64,000 bases of DNA from Halomonas sp. LR3S48 (GCF_025725665.1 NZ_CP107009.1:1674001-1738000), one strand, 5' to 3'. Shown: positions 1 to 9,479, counted from the first letter of the stretch. The notes: generated by a model not told the origin, from the letters alone. Numbers and translations are program-made.

Positions 1-753
1 TCCGGGGCCAGCCTGGTCGCCGCCAACCTGGCTCATCGCATGGTGGTGGAGGGCAAGGAGTGCGCGCTGGTGGACCTGGACGTGCAGTTCGGTTCGCTGC
101 CGCTCTATTTCAACCTGACTCCGGACCATGGCCTGGTGCAGGCGCTGGAGGCCGCCGACAGCCTCGATACCCTGGCTATGTCGGCCTACGTGCAGCGCCA
201 CGAGAGCGGCCTCGGCCTGCTGGCCTCGTCGCCGGAAGACCGCGCCAGTCTCGCCGAGGTGCCGGAGATCCGGGTCGAGCAATTGCTCCACGTGCTGGGA
301 CAGGACCATGACGACGTGGTGGTCGACTTGCCGCGCTGGATCAACGGGGCAACTGCCTGCGTGCTGGAGCGCGCCGACCGCGTGCTGATGGTCATGCAGC
401 AGAGCGTGGCCCACCTCCACGATGCCCAGCGCCTGCGCGACATCTTGATCCACGAGCTGGGCCTGCCGCCGTCGCGCATCGCGGTGGTGGTCAATCGCTT
501 CGACAAGCGCAACGACGTATCCCTGGGCGCCATCGGCGACGCGCTGCCGAGACTGCCGATCCATACCCTGCCCAACGACTATCGCCACGCCAGCCAGAGC
601 ATCAATGTCGGCAGCCCGTTGATCGATCTGGCCCGCAAAGCGGCGTTGACGCGCTCGATCAAGGTCCTGGCCGCTTCGCTGGCGGCACCGCGCGAGGCTC
701 CGGTTCGGCCACGGCGCTGGTCGCTGAGGCTGTGGAGTCGTACCCAACACTGA
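1..753 (+). CDS. cpaE: Tad pilus assembly ATPase CpaE/TadZ (5' end outside window)
   Basis: The reading frame is open from the first base, so the gene begins upstream of the window; the first visible residues, SGASLVAANLAHRM, are what normally follows the P-loop of a MinD/ParA-type ATPase. The motif LVDLDVQFGSLPLYFNL and the later DHDDVVVDLPR match the deviant Walker A and Walker B surroundings of CpaE/TadZ, which localises the Tad secretion machine at the pole and usually carries an N-terminal receiver-like domain (not visible here). The gene ends 21 bp before cpaF in the same operon. The call rests on family features plus the unmistakable tad neighbours. Confidence 0.88.
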   Translation, partial: SGASLVAANLAHRMVVEGKECALVDLDVQFGSLPLYFNLTPDHGLVQALEAADSLDTLAMSAYVQRHESGLGLLASSPEDRASLAEVPEIRVEQLLHVLGQDHDDVVVDLPRWINGATACVLERADRVLMVMQQSVAHLHDAQRLRDILIHELGLPPSRIAVVVNRFDKRNDVSLGAIGDALPRLPIHTLPNDYRHASQSINVGSPLIDLARKAALTRSIKVLAASLAAPREAPVRPRRWSLRLWSRTQH

Positions 754-774
754 CGCTGATCGGGAGACAGGCTG

Positions 775-2136
775 ATGAATTTCCGTGAACGCATGACGGC
801 AGGAGAGGAAGACCGGATCTGGGGCGGCCGCGGGCTGGCGGGCGGCAGCCTGTCGCCGGCGGAGCAGGAGTGCAAGCAGCGCCTGTTTCGCCAACTGGTC
901 AAGGTGATGGACCTGGCGTTGCTCAGCACGCTGGACGAGCGCGAGGCGCGCAGCCAGGTGCAGCAGGTGTGCGAGGCGCTGATCGGCAAGGAGACGCTGC
1001 CGTTCAACGCGGCCGTGCGCCAGCGCATCGTCAGCGAACTGCAGGACGAAGTGCTGGGCCTGGGGCCGCTGGAGACGCTGCTCGCCGACAAGACGATCTC
1101 GGACATCCTGGTCAACGGCACCAACCCGATCTACGTGGAGCGTTGCGGCAAGCTGGAACGGACCCTGCTGCGCTTCGACAGCGACCAGCACCTGATGACC
1201 ATCATCGATCGTATCGTGTCGAGCGTGGGGCGCCGTGTCGACGAATCCTCCCCGATGGTCGATGCGCGGCTCAAGGATGGCTCGCGGGTCAACGCGGTGA
1301 TCCCGCCGTTGGCCATTGATGGGCCGATGCTGTCGATCCGCCGCTTCGCCGTCGACCGGCTCACTGTGGAGAACCTGATCGCCCACGGCAGCCTCTCGCC
1401 GGTCATCTCCCAATTGTTGGAGAAAGTGGTCAGGGCGCGGCTCAACGTGCTGGTCTCGGGCGGCACCGGTGCCGGCAAGACCACCCTGCTCAACGTGCTG
1501 TCGGGCTTCATCCCGGCCGATGAGCGCATCGTCACCATCGAGGACTCCGCCGAGCTGCAGCTGCAGCAACCCCACGTCGGCCGACTGGAGACCCGCCCGC
1601 CCAACATCGAGGGGCGCGGCGAGGTGACCCAGCGCGACCTGGTGCGCAATAGCCTGCGCATGCGCCCCGACCGCATCATCATCGGCGAAGTGCGCGGGGG
1701 CGAAGCCTTCGACATGCTGCAGGCGATGAACACCGGCCATGACGGCTCGCTCACTACCATTCATGCCAACACGCCCCGCGATGCGTTGACGCGGATCGAG
1801 AACATGGTGGCCATGAGTGGCTACCAGCTGCCGCCGCGCGCGCTGCGCTCGCAGATCGCCTCGGCCATCGACGTGGTAGTGCAGGTGGAGCGTCAGGAGG
1901 ATGGTGTGAGGCGGCTGGTCAGCGTGCAGGAGGTCAGCGGTCAGGAGGGCGAGATCATCACCATGTCCGAGCTGTTCCGCTTCGAGCGCGAGGGCGTCGA
2001 CGAGCATGGCGGTGTGGTGGGGCACTACATGGCCACCGGCGTGGTGCCGGGCTTCTACGACCATCTCAAGCGTCGCGGGCTTGACCCGGGGCTGGAAGTC
2101 TTCCAGCCGGGCGGAGGGCAGCGGCCATGGGCATGA
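775..2136 (+). CDS. cpaF: Tad pilus secretion ATPase CpaF/TadA
   Basis: A 453-residue type II/IV secretion ATPase that powers Flp pilus assembly at the inner membrane. The N-terminal region (about 80-215) is followed by the Walker A motif GGTGAGKTT at residues 229-237, and then the Walker B/His-box segment containing [18 protein letters not shown] and [12 protein letters not shown], which is typical of TadA rather than PilB/PilT. The start ATG has a GGGAGACA ribosome site. It overlaps the next gene by a few bases, consistent with coupled translation. Length is normal for the family. Confidence 0.95.
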   Translation: MNFRERMTAGEEDRIWGGRGLAGGSLSPAEQECKQRLFRQLVKVMDLALLSTLDEREARSQVQQVCEALIGKETLPFNAAVRQRIVSELQDEVLGLGPLETLLADKTISDILVNGTNPIYVERCGKLERTLLRFDSDQHLMTIIDRIVSSVGRRVDESSPMVDARLKDGSRVNAVIPPLAIDGPMLSIRRFAVDRLTVENLIAHGSLSPVISQLLEKVVRARLNVLVSGGTGAGKTTLLNVLSGFIPADERIVTIEDSAELQLQQPHVGRLETRPPNIEGRGEVTQRDLVRNSLRMRPDRIIIGEVRGGEAFDMLQAMNTGHDGSLTTIHANTPRDALTRIENMVAMSGYQLPPRALRSQIASAIDVVVQVERQEDGVRRLVSVQEVSGQEGEIITMSELFRFEREGVDEHGGVVGHYMATGVVPGFYDHLKRRGLDPGLEVFQPGGGQRPWA

Positions 2137-3113
2137 ACGTCAATCTCTCCGACGAGGCGATCTTCATCGGCATGATCTTCATTGCCGCCTTCCTGCTGAT
2201 GCAGAGCTTCCTGGTCCCGGCATTCGGCGAGAACCGCAAGGCGCAGAAGCGGCTGAAGAAACGACTGAATGCCATCTCGGCCGGGGCCGATCGTGGCCAA
2301 GCCTCGCTGGTGCGACGCAAGTACCTGCATCAGCTGTCACCGCTGGAGCGGGCGCTCGAGGCGTTGCCCGGCATGGCACGGGTCGAGCGGTTGATCGAGC
2401 AGGCGGGGCGAGAGACGCCGGCCTACCGGGTGGTACTTCAGAGCGTCTGTCTGGGGGGCATGAGCGGTGTAGGCGGCTTCTATCTGCTGCCGCAGCCGCT
2501 GCTGGGCGTGCTGCTGGGGGTGGGCGTGGCGGCACTGCCGTTCATGCGCTTGCAGCGGTTGCGTAGCAAGCGCCTGGCACGCTTCGAGGAGCAGCTGCCC
2601 GATGCGCTGATCGTCATGGCACGGGCGCTGCGGGCAGGCCACCCGTTCAGCGATGCCATGCACCTGGTGGCCGAGGAGATGGCCGACCCCGTCGCCGCCG
2701 AGTTCCGCACCACCTTCATGGAGATCAATTACGGCGGCGAGGTGCGCAGCGCCATGCTGGGCATGCTGGAGCGGGTGCCGAGCGTGACCGTGATGGTATT
2801 CACCACCTCGGTGCTGATCCAGAAGGAGAGCGGCGGCAACCTGGCCGAGCTGCTCGATGGCCTGGCCGCGGTGGTACGCGACCGCTTCCGCTTCCAGCGC
2901 AAGGTGCGCACGCTCTCCGCCCAGGGGCGCATGGCGGCCTGGATACTCTCGCTGCTGCCGTTCGCGCTGGCCAGCGTCCTCACCGTGGTATCGCCGAAGT
3001 TCCTGCCCATGCTCACCCAGGATCCGGTGGGCCGGCAAATGGTGGTCGCGGCGTTCGTCATGATCGTGATCGGCATTCTGTGGATGCGCCGCATCGTGCG
3101 CATCGACGTCTGA
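2127..3113 (+). CDS. tadB: Tad inner-membrane platform protein TadB
   Basis: A 328-residue GspF/T2SS-F domain membrane protein, first of the TadB/TadC pair that forms the inner-membrane platform on which CpaF acts. It has an N-terminal membrane segment ([19 protein letters not shown]), a central pair of hydrophobic segments near residues 110-145, the F domain with [21 protein letters not shown], and C-terminal membrane helices. The start at 2127 overlaps the cpaF stop; a second in-frame ATG at 2133 overlaps that stop as ATGA and is equally possible. Confidence 0.92.
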   Translation: MGMNVNLSDEAIFIGMIFIAAFLLMQSFLVPAFGENRKAQKRLKKRLNAISAGADRGQASLVRRKYLHQLSPLERALEALPGMARVERLIEQAGRETPAYRVVLQSVCLGGMSGVGGFYLLPQPLLGVLLGVGVAALPFMRLQRLRSKRLARFEEQLPDALIVMARALRAGHPFSDAMHLVAEEMADPVAAEFRTTFMEINYGGEVRSAMLGMLERVPSVTVMVFTTSVLIQKESGGNLAELLDGLAAVVRDRFRFQRKVRTLSAQGRMAAWILSLLPFALASVLTVVSPKFLPMLTQDPVGRQMVVAAFVMIVIGILWMRRIVRIDV

Positions 3114-3126
3114 GGAGGGCGCGCGG

Positions 3127-4107
3127 ATGGACATGGTGGCAGCTTGGCTCGACAGGTTCGACACCTTCATGCAGGACCCCTACGCCATGCAGCTCGGCTT
3201 CGCCGCCATGCTGGGCATGGCCGTCTTTACTCTGCTGGTGGCGTTGGCGCTGCTGGTCATGGGGCTGTCGGATCCCCTGCGGCGCCGGCTCAGGCACCTG
3301 GAAGCCAGTGCCGAGATGGCTGCGGGACAGGGCAAGGTGGATGAGGGCGGCTTGGTCCAGTGGCTGGCTCCCATGGGCGAGAAACTGGTGCCCGGGAAAG
3401 AGGAAGTCCGCAGCCGCATCGCCGAGGAGCTACGTCATGCCGGCAAGCGTTCGCCTTCGGCCGTCAGCCTGTTCTATGGCATTCGGCTATTGCTGACCGT
3501 GGTGCCGCCGCTGCTATTGCTGTCGCTGCTACTTCCTTTCGTACGCATCCCTCCCGCTATCGTGATGCTGCTGATCATCGTCACGGCCATCGTCGGCTAT
3601 CTGCTGCCGCGCTTGTGGCTGGTGCGGGCAATCAAGCGGCGCACAACGCAGCTGCGCCGCGGACTGCCCGACGCGCTGGATCTGCTGGTGGTGTGCAGCG
3701 AGGCCGGCCTGGGGCTGGGGGCGGCGATCCAGCGGGTGGCGCGCGACCTGGAGGTGAGCCACCCGGAGCTGGCCGACGAACTGCACCTGTTCGGCATGCA
3801 GACCCGCGCGGGCATGGACAACAAGACCGCCCTACGCGACCTCGAGGAGCGCACCGGCGTCGAGGACATTCGCGGCCTGGTCACCACCCTGCTGCAGAGC
3901 ATGCGCTTCGGCACCAGCATCGCCATGACCCTGCGCCTGTTCGCCGTTGAGTTGCGCGACAAACGCACCCAGGAGGCGGAGGAGAAGGCTGCCAAGGTCA
4001 GCACCAAGATGTTGTTTCCCCTGATTTTCTGTGTTTTTCCCAGCTTCTTCGTGGTGGCCCTGGGGCCGCCGTTGCTGGGGGCGGCCGCCGCCTTTGCGGG
4101 GCGCTGA
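3127..4107 (+). CDS. tadC: Tad inner-membrane platform protein TadC
   Basis: A 326-residue GspF-family membrane protein paralogous to TadB. A membrane segment near residues 20-47 is followed by a cytoplasmic stretch, two central hydrophobic helices (about 115-160), and the F domain beginning RRGLPDALDLLVVCSEAGLG, the characteristic TadC form of the motif. A C-terminal membrane helix (LFPLIFCVFPSFFVVALG) ends the protein. It lies 13 bp after tadB and heterodimerises with it in known systems. Confidence 0.92.
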   Translation: MDMVAAWLDRFDTFMQDPYAMQLGFAAMLGMAVFTLLVALALLVMGLSDPLRRRLRHLEASAEMAAGQGKVDEGGLVQWLAPMGEKLVPGKEEVRSRIAEELRHAGKRSPSAVSLFYGIRLLLTVVPPLLLLSLLLPFVRIPPAIVMLLIIVTAIVGYLLPRLWLVRAIKRRTTQLRRGLPDALDLLVVCSEAGLGLGAAIQRVARDLEVSHPELADELHLFGMQTRAGMDNKTALRDLEERTGVEDIRGLVTTLLQSMRFGTSIAMTLRLFAVELRDKRTQEAEEKAAKVSTKMLFPLIFCVFPSFFVVALGPPLLGAAAAFAGR

Positions 4108-4143
4108 GCCAACCAACGTCATCAACGAGCGGGAGAGGTTGCC

Positions 4144-5103
4144 ATGAGAATCGACATCAAAGCTGCTACGGGGTTACGCACCGTTTGGGCCGTCGCCGCG
4201 CTATCACTGGCGCTGAGCGGCTGCGCTGCTACCGGGGGAGCACCCCAGGAAGGCGATATCTACGGGTCTCTGAACAACGGTGGGTCGTCGGTGGCCTATG
4301 GCACCGCCTTCCCGGTGGGCTCCGCCGAGGAGGCCTACCGCAATGGCGATGCCGCCCTGCGTGCCGGTGATGCCGACCGTGCGCTGTTCGAGTATCTGCG
4401 CGGATTGCGCATGGAGCGGCGCCCCCAGGCCGACCCGCTGTATCGGGTCGGGATCATTCATCATGGTCGCGGCAACCATGAGCTTGCCGACACGGCCTAT
4501 CGCTGGGCACTTGACATCGACCCACGCCATCCCGGGGCAGGAACGGCGCTTGGCATCATCCTGATCCAGCAGCGCGACTATGAGCAGGCCGAGCAATTCC
4601 TGGCGCCCATCGCGGCACGCCGCGAGGCCCCCTGGCAGGCCCACAACGCCCTGGGGGTGATTGCCGACATCCGCACCGACCATGCCGCGGCGCAGGCTCA
4701 CTATGCGCGAGCCCTGGAGACGAAGCCGAGGATTCCGCTGGTGCTCAACAACCAGGGCTATTCGCGCTACCTGGCCGGTGATCTGCCCGGTGCCCGCCAA
4801 GCGTTGCGCCAGGCGGTGAGTGCCAATCCCGACTACGACCTGGCCTGGCGCAACCTGGGGCTGGTGCATGCCCGCGAGGGCGACTACGAGACCGCCATCG
4901 AAGCAGTGGCGCGTGGCGGCGATCGCGCCAAGGCCTACAACGACATCGGCTATATCTCGATGCTCGAGGGGCGCTACCAGGACGCCATGGGTTTCTTCGA
5001 TGAGGCGATGCGCCTCTCGCCGGCCTACTACGTCACCGCCAGCGAGAATGCCCGCAGCCTGGATCAACTGATCCGTCGTCAGGGCGCTTCGGACATCAAC
5101 TGA
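4144..5103 (+). CDS. tadD: Tad pilus TPR lipoprotein TadD
   Basis: A 319-residue lipoprotein. The N-terminus has a basic start, a hydrophobic stretch and a lipobox LSGC, so the mature protein should begin at Cys near residue 28. Tetratricopeptide repeats follow from about residue 70 (for example AEEAYRNGDAALRAGDADRALFEYLRG split across helices). TadD is a pilotin-like outer-membrane assembly factor for the RcpA secretin. It is cotranscribed with the flanking tad genes. A perfect palindrome CCCGGCGCCGGG lies just after it at 5113-5124. Confidence 0.88.
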   Translation: MRIDIKAATGLRTVWAVAALSLALSGCAATGGAPQEGDIYGSLNNGGSSVAYGTAFPVGSAEEAYRNGDAALRAGDADRALFEYLRGLRMERRPQADPLYRVGIIHHGRGNHELADTAYRWALDIDPRHPGAGTALGIILIQQRDYEQAEQFLAPIAARREAPWQAHNALGVIADIRTDHAAAQAHYARALETKPRIPLVLNNQGYSRYLAGDLPGARQALRQAVSANPDYDLAWRNLGLVHAREGDYETAIEAVARGGDRAKAYNDIGYISMLEGRYQDAMGFFDEAMRLSPAYYVTASENARSLDQLIRRQGASDIN

Positions 5104-5156
5104 CGGGCACGACCCGGCGCCGGGCGCGCGGGCAGCACGAGCGAGGAGGGCGAGGC

Positions 5157-5600
5157 ATGAAAACGATACGTTCGGCGCGTCGTCAGCGCGGCTCGGAGGT
5201 GGTGGAGTTCGCTATTTCGGCAACGCTGTTGTTCATCCTGCTGTTCGGCATCATCGAGTTCAGCGTCGCGCTGTTCGACAAGGCGACGCTGACCAATGCC
5301 AGCCGCGAAGGGGCGAGAACCGGCATTCTGTACCGTCCGGAACCGCGTGACACGGGCGCCGAGGATGCCGCCATCGAGCAGGCGATCCGCGACTATGCCG
5401 AGCAATACCTTATCTCCCTGGGCGGGCCTGCGGAGATGGAGATCACGATCGCGCGCCCCAACGGTGGGGCCCTGCAGGCTGGGGATAGCCTGGTCGTGAC
5501 GGTCGACTACCCCTATCAGTTCCTGCTGCTGCCCGGCTTTATCGGCACCCTGGGCGATGTGCTCGAGCTCAGCGCCACTACCGTGATGAGGGCCGAATGA
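5157..5600 (+). CDS. tadE: TadE-like pseudopilin
   Basis: A 147-residue protein of the TadE family: a short basic N-terminus, then RGSEVVEFAISATLLFILLF, where the Glu inside the hydrophobic helix is the classic pseudopilin residue needed for processing by the prepilin peptidase. The rest is a small extracytoplasmic domain with the family segment LTNASREGARTGI. It follows tadD and is separated by 1 bp from the tadG-like gene. It is expected to be a minor component of the Flp pilus base. Confidence 0.88.
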   Translation: MKTIRSARRQRGSEVVEFAISATLLFILLFGIIEFSVALFDKATLTNASREGARTGILYRPEPRDTGAEDAAIEQAIRDYAEQYLISLGGPAEMEITIARPNGGALQAGDSLVVTVDYPYQFLLLPGFIGTLGDVLELSATTVMRAE

Positions 5601-5601
5601 C

Positions 5602-6912
5602 ATGAACGCAAGCATCGCCAGGCGTGGCCACTACGGTTCGCCGCAACGTCAGCGCGGGGTCTCCATCGTGCTGCTGGCCGTCGGCCTCTTCATGCTGCTG
5701 GCCTTCACCGCCCTGGCTGTGGACGGGGGCAACCTCTATGTGGCCAGGAACGAATTGCACAACGCCGCCGATGCCGGCTCACTGGCGGGTGCAAGGCATC
5801 TCTATCTCAAGGATGGGAGCTGGGTGAACGACGGCACACGCCCCTACGACCCGAGCGATCCGGACTCTCCCTACAAGAGTGCGGAAGCCTGGGCGACCGA
5901 AGCGGCCATGGACAATTGGAGCCAGAACGAGGCGGTTGAAGTCCTCAGTGCCGAAAGGGGCCATTGGAGCTTTGCCACGCGAAGCTTTACCCCGAATCCC
6001 TCGATCGATCCGGTGGATCTGTTCGAGCGCACTGCCGAAGACCTCGACGGCGATCCGAACTTCATCAATGCCGTGGAGGTCGTCACGGCCCGCCAGCAGA
6101 CCCAGGTGGAGGCCTTCTTCGGGAGGATCTTCGGTTTCGAGGGCTACGACGTGTCGGCGCGTTCGGTGGCCTACATCGGCTTTGCCGGCAACCTGCGTCC
6201 GGAGGACGTCGACCAGCCCATCGCCCTGTGCCGGCAGGCGCTGATGGATCCTTCCGGCAACTACTCCTGCAGCACTGGCCGCTTCATCCCCGAGGGTGAC
6301 CAGACCGGCGGTTGGACCAACTTCCAGCATGACCAGAGCGGCGCGTCCAACGCCAACGAACTCAGAAACCTGGTCTGCGGTGACGGCAACCCCGACGAGA
6401 TGCGCTTCGGCGAGGACATCTCCACCAACAACGGCCAGGTGCAGTCGGCCTTCAGTGCGCTCTACGACTGCTGGGTGGAGAAGACCGCGAAGGAGGAGGT
6501 CTGGACCCTGACCCTGCCGGTGATCGACTGCGAAGAAGGGGTCGCCCCCAGCAACCGCCTGGTGGGCGCCGTGACCGTCAATATCGTGTGGATCATCGAC
6601 CAGGCAAACAACATCGACAACCGGGCGCCACGCCAGATGGAACTGCCGCCCGAAGACAGCGGTGGCGATTCACCGGGTACCTGGAGCCATGACGGCGCGA
6701 GCGGTGCGGAGCGCTGGGATAGCTTCGTCGACGCCTTCGACCTGCAGAAAGAGAACGGCGACCCCGCCCATTGGAGTTCCGATCCGCAACAATCGGGTTG
6801 GCGTCAGAAGAGCATCTACTTCCTGCCCAGCTGTAGCTACCACGATCCCAAGGGGCAGACGGGGGGCGAGAACTTCGGCATCCTGGCGCAGATACCCGTG
6901 CTGGTGGATTAG
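5602..6912 (+). CDS. TadG-like Tad pilus protein
   Basis: A 436-residue protein beginning with the TadE/TadG N-terminal motif RGVSIVLLAVGLFMLLAFTA and the following AVDGGNLYVARNELHNAADA, diagnostic of Tad-associated membrane proteins. The large extracytoplasmic region (residues about 50-436) has several Cys pairs and is acidic, as expected for a halophile. No von Willebrand MIDAS motif was seen, although classical TadG proteins often carry one; this is therefore a TadG-like or TadE/G-like protein. It is the last gene of the operon and is followed by a strong terminator. Confidence 0.8.
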   Translation: MNASIARRGHYGSPQRQRGVSIVLLAVGLFMLLAFTALAVDGGNLYVARNELHNAADAGSLAGARHLYLKDGSWVNDGTRPYDPSDPDSPYKSAEAWATEAAMDNWSQNEAVEVLSAERGHWSFATRSFTPNPSIDPVDLFERTAEDLDGDPNFINAVEVVTARQQTQVEAFFGRIFGFEGYDVSARSVAYIGFAGNLRPEDVDQPIALCRQALMDPSGNYSCSTGRFIPEGDQTGGWTNFQHDQSGASNANELRNLVCGDGNPDEMRFGEDISTNNGQVQSAFSALYDCWVEKTAKEEVWTLTLPVIDCEEGVAPSNRLVGAVTVNIVWIIDQANNIDNRAPRQMELPPEDSGGDSPGTWSHDGASGAERWDSFVDAFDLQKENGDPAHWSSDPQQSGWRQKSIYFLPSCSYHDPKGQTGGENFGILAQIPVLVD

Positions 6913-6920
6913 GCGCCGAC

Positions 6921-6960
6921 AAGGGCGCTGGCCGACACCATCCGGCCAGCGCCCTTGTTT
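6921..6960 (+). terminator. Rho-independent terminator of the tad operon
   Basis: Perfect 14-bp inverted repeat AAGGGCGCTGGCCG (6921-6934) and its complement (6943-6956) with an 8-nt loop, followed by GTTTGTCTCTT. It lies 8 bp after the tadG-like stop. The following gene is convergent, and the stem could serve it as well. Confidence 0.88.
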
Positions 6961-7005
6961 GTCTCTTGACCTGCTATTCCCTGCTCGGGCCTGACTGATC
7001 TGCCT

Positions 7006-7935
7006 TCAAGTCGATGCCTTGATGCTCCAGGCAACGCCCCGGCCACGACCGGCACCGAGCGCGGGTTTGGCGGCAGGCGCCAAGGCGTCGCATGACTTGG
7101 CCGGACCCTTGGCCGCTTCCCCGATGGTGGAGAAAGCCTCGCGTGGCACCAGCGACTGTCGATAGAGCGTCGGCGTCTGGCCGGCGTGCTTCTGAAAGGT
7201 CCGCGTGAAATAAGAGAGGTCGCGAAAACCGACACTGAAGCAGACATCCGTGACGGACATCCTGGGGTTGGCAAGCAGCCGCTTGGCTTCATCGATGCGC
7301 CGTTCCAGCAAGAATCCCTGGAAAGTATTGTCGGTGAGCTTGCGGAACAGTCGGCTGAGCTGGAAAGGGGTGATACCGCACTGCTCGGCAACTTCGGCCT
7401 GGGCCATCTTCTGGTGCAGGTGCTGCTCGATATAGCTGATGGCCCGATCCAGCTGGACGCGTTGATGGCTCGAAGTGGGACAGGGAAGACGTGCCTCGGG
7501 GGGAATCTGGTTGCTGACCTCGGCTGCCTGCTTCCTGACCTGTGTGCCGGTGTTGACCGACCGCAGTTGATGGAGGCTCTCCATGACGCCGATGAACCTG
7601 GCAAGGTCGACCGGCTGCACGAAGTAATCCCAGACCCGGGTGCGAAAGGCCCAGACGGCCAGGCTTTCGGAGTGCGCCTGGGTGATCATGAGCAGGGGCA
7701 CCGAGGCGGCGCGCTGCTTGGCCTGCCTCAGGTCGGTCAGGCCCTTCAGGTCCGGATAATCGAACTCGAAGCAGGCGACGATTGGAGGACGAGAGAGCAG
7801 GATGGGAAGAGGATCCTGATCGTTGGTAACGAACTCAATCGGGTAATCTTTTTTACGTAGGGCGAGTACGTAATCTTTTTCTATTGGATTATTGAGTGTA
7901 CGTAGCACAATGAGAACATAACCATGAGTGGACAT
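7006..7935 (-). CDS. AraC-type regulator with degenerate receiver domain
   Basis: A 309-residue protein: an N-terminal CheY-like fold (about 1-125), a linker, and a C-terminal AraC/XylS double helix-turn-helix (about 195-295; motifs QAEVAEQCGITPFQLSRLF and SVTDVCFSVGFRDLSYF). The receiver lacks the usual acidic pair near the N-terminus; the expected phospho-acceptor region reads CFEFDYPD, with Phe56/Glu57 where Asp is normal, and the conserved Lys-Pro is Gln107-Pro. It is probably not a conventional phosphorylated response regulator. The gene converges on the tad operon, so control of pilus genes is possible but unproven. Confidence 0.85.
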   Translation of the reverse strand: MSTHGYVLIVLRTLNNPIEKDYVLALRKKDYPIEFVTNDQDPLPILLSRPPIVACFEFDYPDLKGLTDLRQAKQRAASVPLLMITQAHSESLAVWAFRTRVWDYFVQPVDLARFIGVMESLHQLRSVNTGTQVRKQAAEVSNQIPPEARLPCPTSSHQRVQLDRAISYIEQHLHQKMAQAEVAEQCGITPFQLSRLFRKLTDNTFQGFLLERRIDEAKRLLANPRMSVTDVCFSVGFRDLSYFTRTFQKHAGQTPTLYRQSLVPREAFSTIGEAAKGPAKSCDALAPAAKPALGAGRGRGVAWSIKAST

Positions 7936-7959
7936 GCGAATGTCCCTCCTGAGTCCCTT

Positions 7960-7971
7960 GCGTCATGACGC
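7960..7971. repeat. 12-bp palindrome GCGTCATGACGC
   Basis: Perfect palindrome directly next to the TTATAA element (7973-7978) and 25 bp from the start codon of the araC-like gene. Its place over the likely transcription start suggests an operator, possibly for autoregulation; this is inference. Confidence 0.6.
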
Positions 7972-8002
7972 TTTATAAGTTTTAGTTGTTGGGTTTTGCT
8001 GT

Positions 8003-8023
8003 TTGAAAAGAGTTACTTTTCAA
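8003..8023. repeat. Inverted repeat TTGAAAAG-N5-CTTTTCAA
   Basis: Perfect 8-bp arms (8003-8010 and 8016-8023) around the spacer AGTTA, about 25 bp upstream of the putative -10 of the araC-like gene on the minus strand. It has the size and position of a protein-binding site. Confidence 0.6.
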
Positions 8024-8205
8024 GAATGATTCCACTGTAACCTTTTGTAGTGGGTGTGTCTTATCCAATGTAATTGAAGGTGACAAATTAACAGTATTAT
8101 ATTTCTCATCCTTTAGTCTTGCTTGTCTAATGCTGTAAAACTGCATTAGTTTTAGTTGAATTAGACTGTCACACTAGGAAAGCCAGGCCATGATGGCATA
8201 GGCCC

Positions 8206-8236
8206 TTGCCTGCGCGACTGCGAGTTCTGCTAGAAT
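8206..8236 (+). promoter_or_regulatory. Putative promoter of the YhiN-type flavoprotein gene
   Basis: TTGCCT at 8206-8211 and TAGAAT at 8231-8236 are separated by 19 bp; the -10 is preceded by TGC, giving an extended -10 (TGnTAGAAT), which can compensate for the long spacer. Predicted start is about 8243, 22 nt before the ATG. Confidence 0.45.
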
Positions 8237-8264
8237 CGGCCCCCTTTCTGCCAACGGAATCGTC

Positions 8265-9479
8265 ATGCCGTCTCCTGGATTCGATGTCGTGATCGTAGGC
8301 GCGGGCGCTGCCGGGCTGATGTGTGCGCTAACGGCCGGCTATGCGGGGCGTCGCGTACTGGTGCTCGATCATGCCAACAAGCCCGGCAAGAAGATCCTGA
8401 TGTCGGGAGGAGGGCGCTGCAACTTCACCAACCTGGCCACCGGGCCGGCCAACTTCTTCTCGTCCAATCCGCGTTTCTGCATCTCGGCGCTGAAGCGCTA
8501 CCGCCCGGAGCACTTCGTCGAGCTGGTGGAACGACATGGCGTCGACTACGTCGAGAAGGCGCCGGGCCAGCTGTTCTGTGCCCATTCGGCCAAGGAGCTG
8601 CTCGACGTGCTGCTCACCGAATGCGAGTGGGCAGGAGTCGAACTGCGACTGAAGACTTCGGTGGAGCGAATCGAGCGGGCAGGTGCGGGCATGCGGCTCG
8701 TCTCCTCTTCGGGCCGCATCGAGACCGGTGCGGTAGTGATCGCCACTGGCGGGCTATCGATTCCCACCATGGGCGCCACCGGGTTCGGCTATGACATCGC
8801 TCGCCAGTTCGGCCTGCAGGTAACCGAGACGCGACCGGCGCTGGTGCCGTTCACCCTCACCTCACAGTGGAAGGCACGAGCAGCCGACCTGGCCGGTGTG
8901 GCCTGCGACGTGGCGGTAAGCACCGTGCGCGCTGGCCAGCGACTGGGGCCGGGGCGCGAACGACGCTACCGCGAGCCGATGCTGTTTACCCACCGTGGCC
9001 TCTCCGGCCCCGGCATGCTACAGATCTCGAGCTACTGGCAGCCCGGCGACGAGCTCGAGATCGATCTGCTTCCGATGCATGACATTCCCGCTGCGCTGGC
9101 CGAGGCCCGCTGGGTGTCCCCGCGCCGCCAGCTCTCCACCTGGCTAGGCGAGCAGTTGCCCCGACGTTTGGCCCAGGCACTGGTCGAGTGGCACGGCGAG
9201 GACCCCACCCTGGCAGAGCTCTCTAATGCCCATATCGAGGCCTGGCAGGAGCGCCTCGGTCGCTGGCGCCTCAAGCCTGCCGGCACCGAGGGCTGGCGTA
9301 CCGCCGAGGTAACTCTGGGGGGCGTCGACACCGGGGCGATCTCGTCGAAGGACTTCAGTGTCGAGGGCTTGCCGCAGCTGCGTTTCATCGGCGAGGTGCT
9401 CGACGTCACCGGTGAGCTCGGTGGCTACAACTTCCAGTGGGCCTGGGCCTCGGGCGTGGCGTGCGGGCTTTCTCTGTAA
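8265..9479 (+). CDS. YhiN/HI0933-family flavoprotein (NAD(P)/FAD-dependent oxidoreductase)
   Basis: A 404-residue flavoprotein. The N-terminal FAD-binding motif is VVIVGAGAAGLMCALTAG, followed by the family signature PGKKILMSGGGRCNFTN, which defines the YhiN/BaiN (HI0933-like) group. The C-terminal part has GGVDTGAISSKDF and GELDVTGELGGYNFQWAWASG-like segments (the latter split as VLDVTGELGGYNFQ and WAWASG) that complete the FAD site. The family's physiological substrate is unknown in most bacteria. It stands alone, followed by a 110-bp gap before egtB. Confidence 0.9.
   Translation: MPSPGFDVVIVGAGAAGLMCALTAGYAGRRVLVLDHANKPGKKILMSGGGRCNFTNLATGPANFFSSNPRFCISALKRYRPEHFVELVERHGVDYVEKAPGQLFCAHSAKELLDVLLTECEWAGVELRLKTSVERIERAGAGMRLVSSSGRIETGAVVIATGGLSIPTMGATGFGYDIARQFGLQVTETRPALVPFTLTSQWKARAADLAGVACDVAVSTVRAGQRLGPGRERRYREPMLFTHRGLSGPGMLQISSYWQPGDELEIDLLPMHDIPAALAEARWVSPRRQLSTWLGEQLPRRLAQALVEWHGEDPTLAELSNAHIEAWQERLGRWRLKPAGTEGWRTAEVTLGGVDTGAISSKDFSVEGLPQLRFIGEVLDVTGELGGYNFQWAWASGVACGLSL

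Larger units (their letters stand above)
7936..8264. promoter_or_regulatory. AT-rich divergent intergenic region
   Basis: This 329-bp gap separates the divergent araC-like and yhiN-like genes. Its centre (about 7970-8170) is much richer in A and T than the neighbouring coding DNA. It holds a TTATAA hexamer at 7973-7978 that could be the -10 of the araC-like gene, two inverted repeats described separately, and an extended -10 for the flavoprotein gene. No convincing small gene was found in it. Confidence 0.6.
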
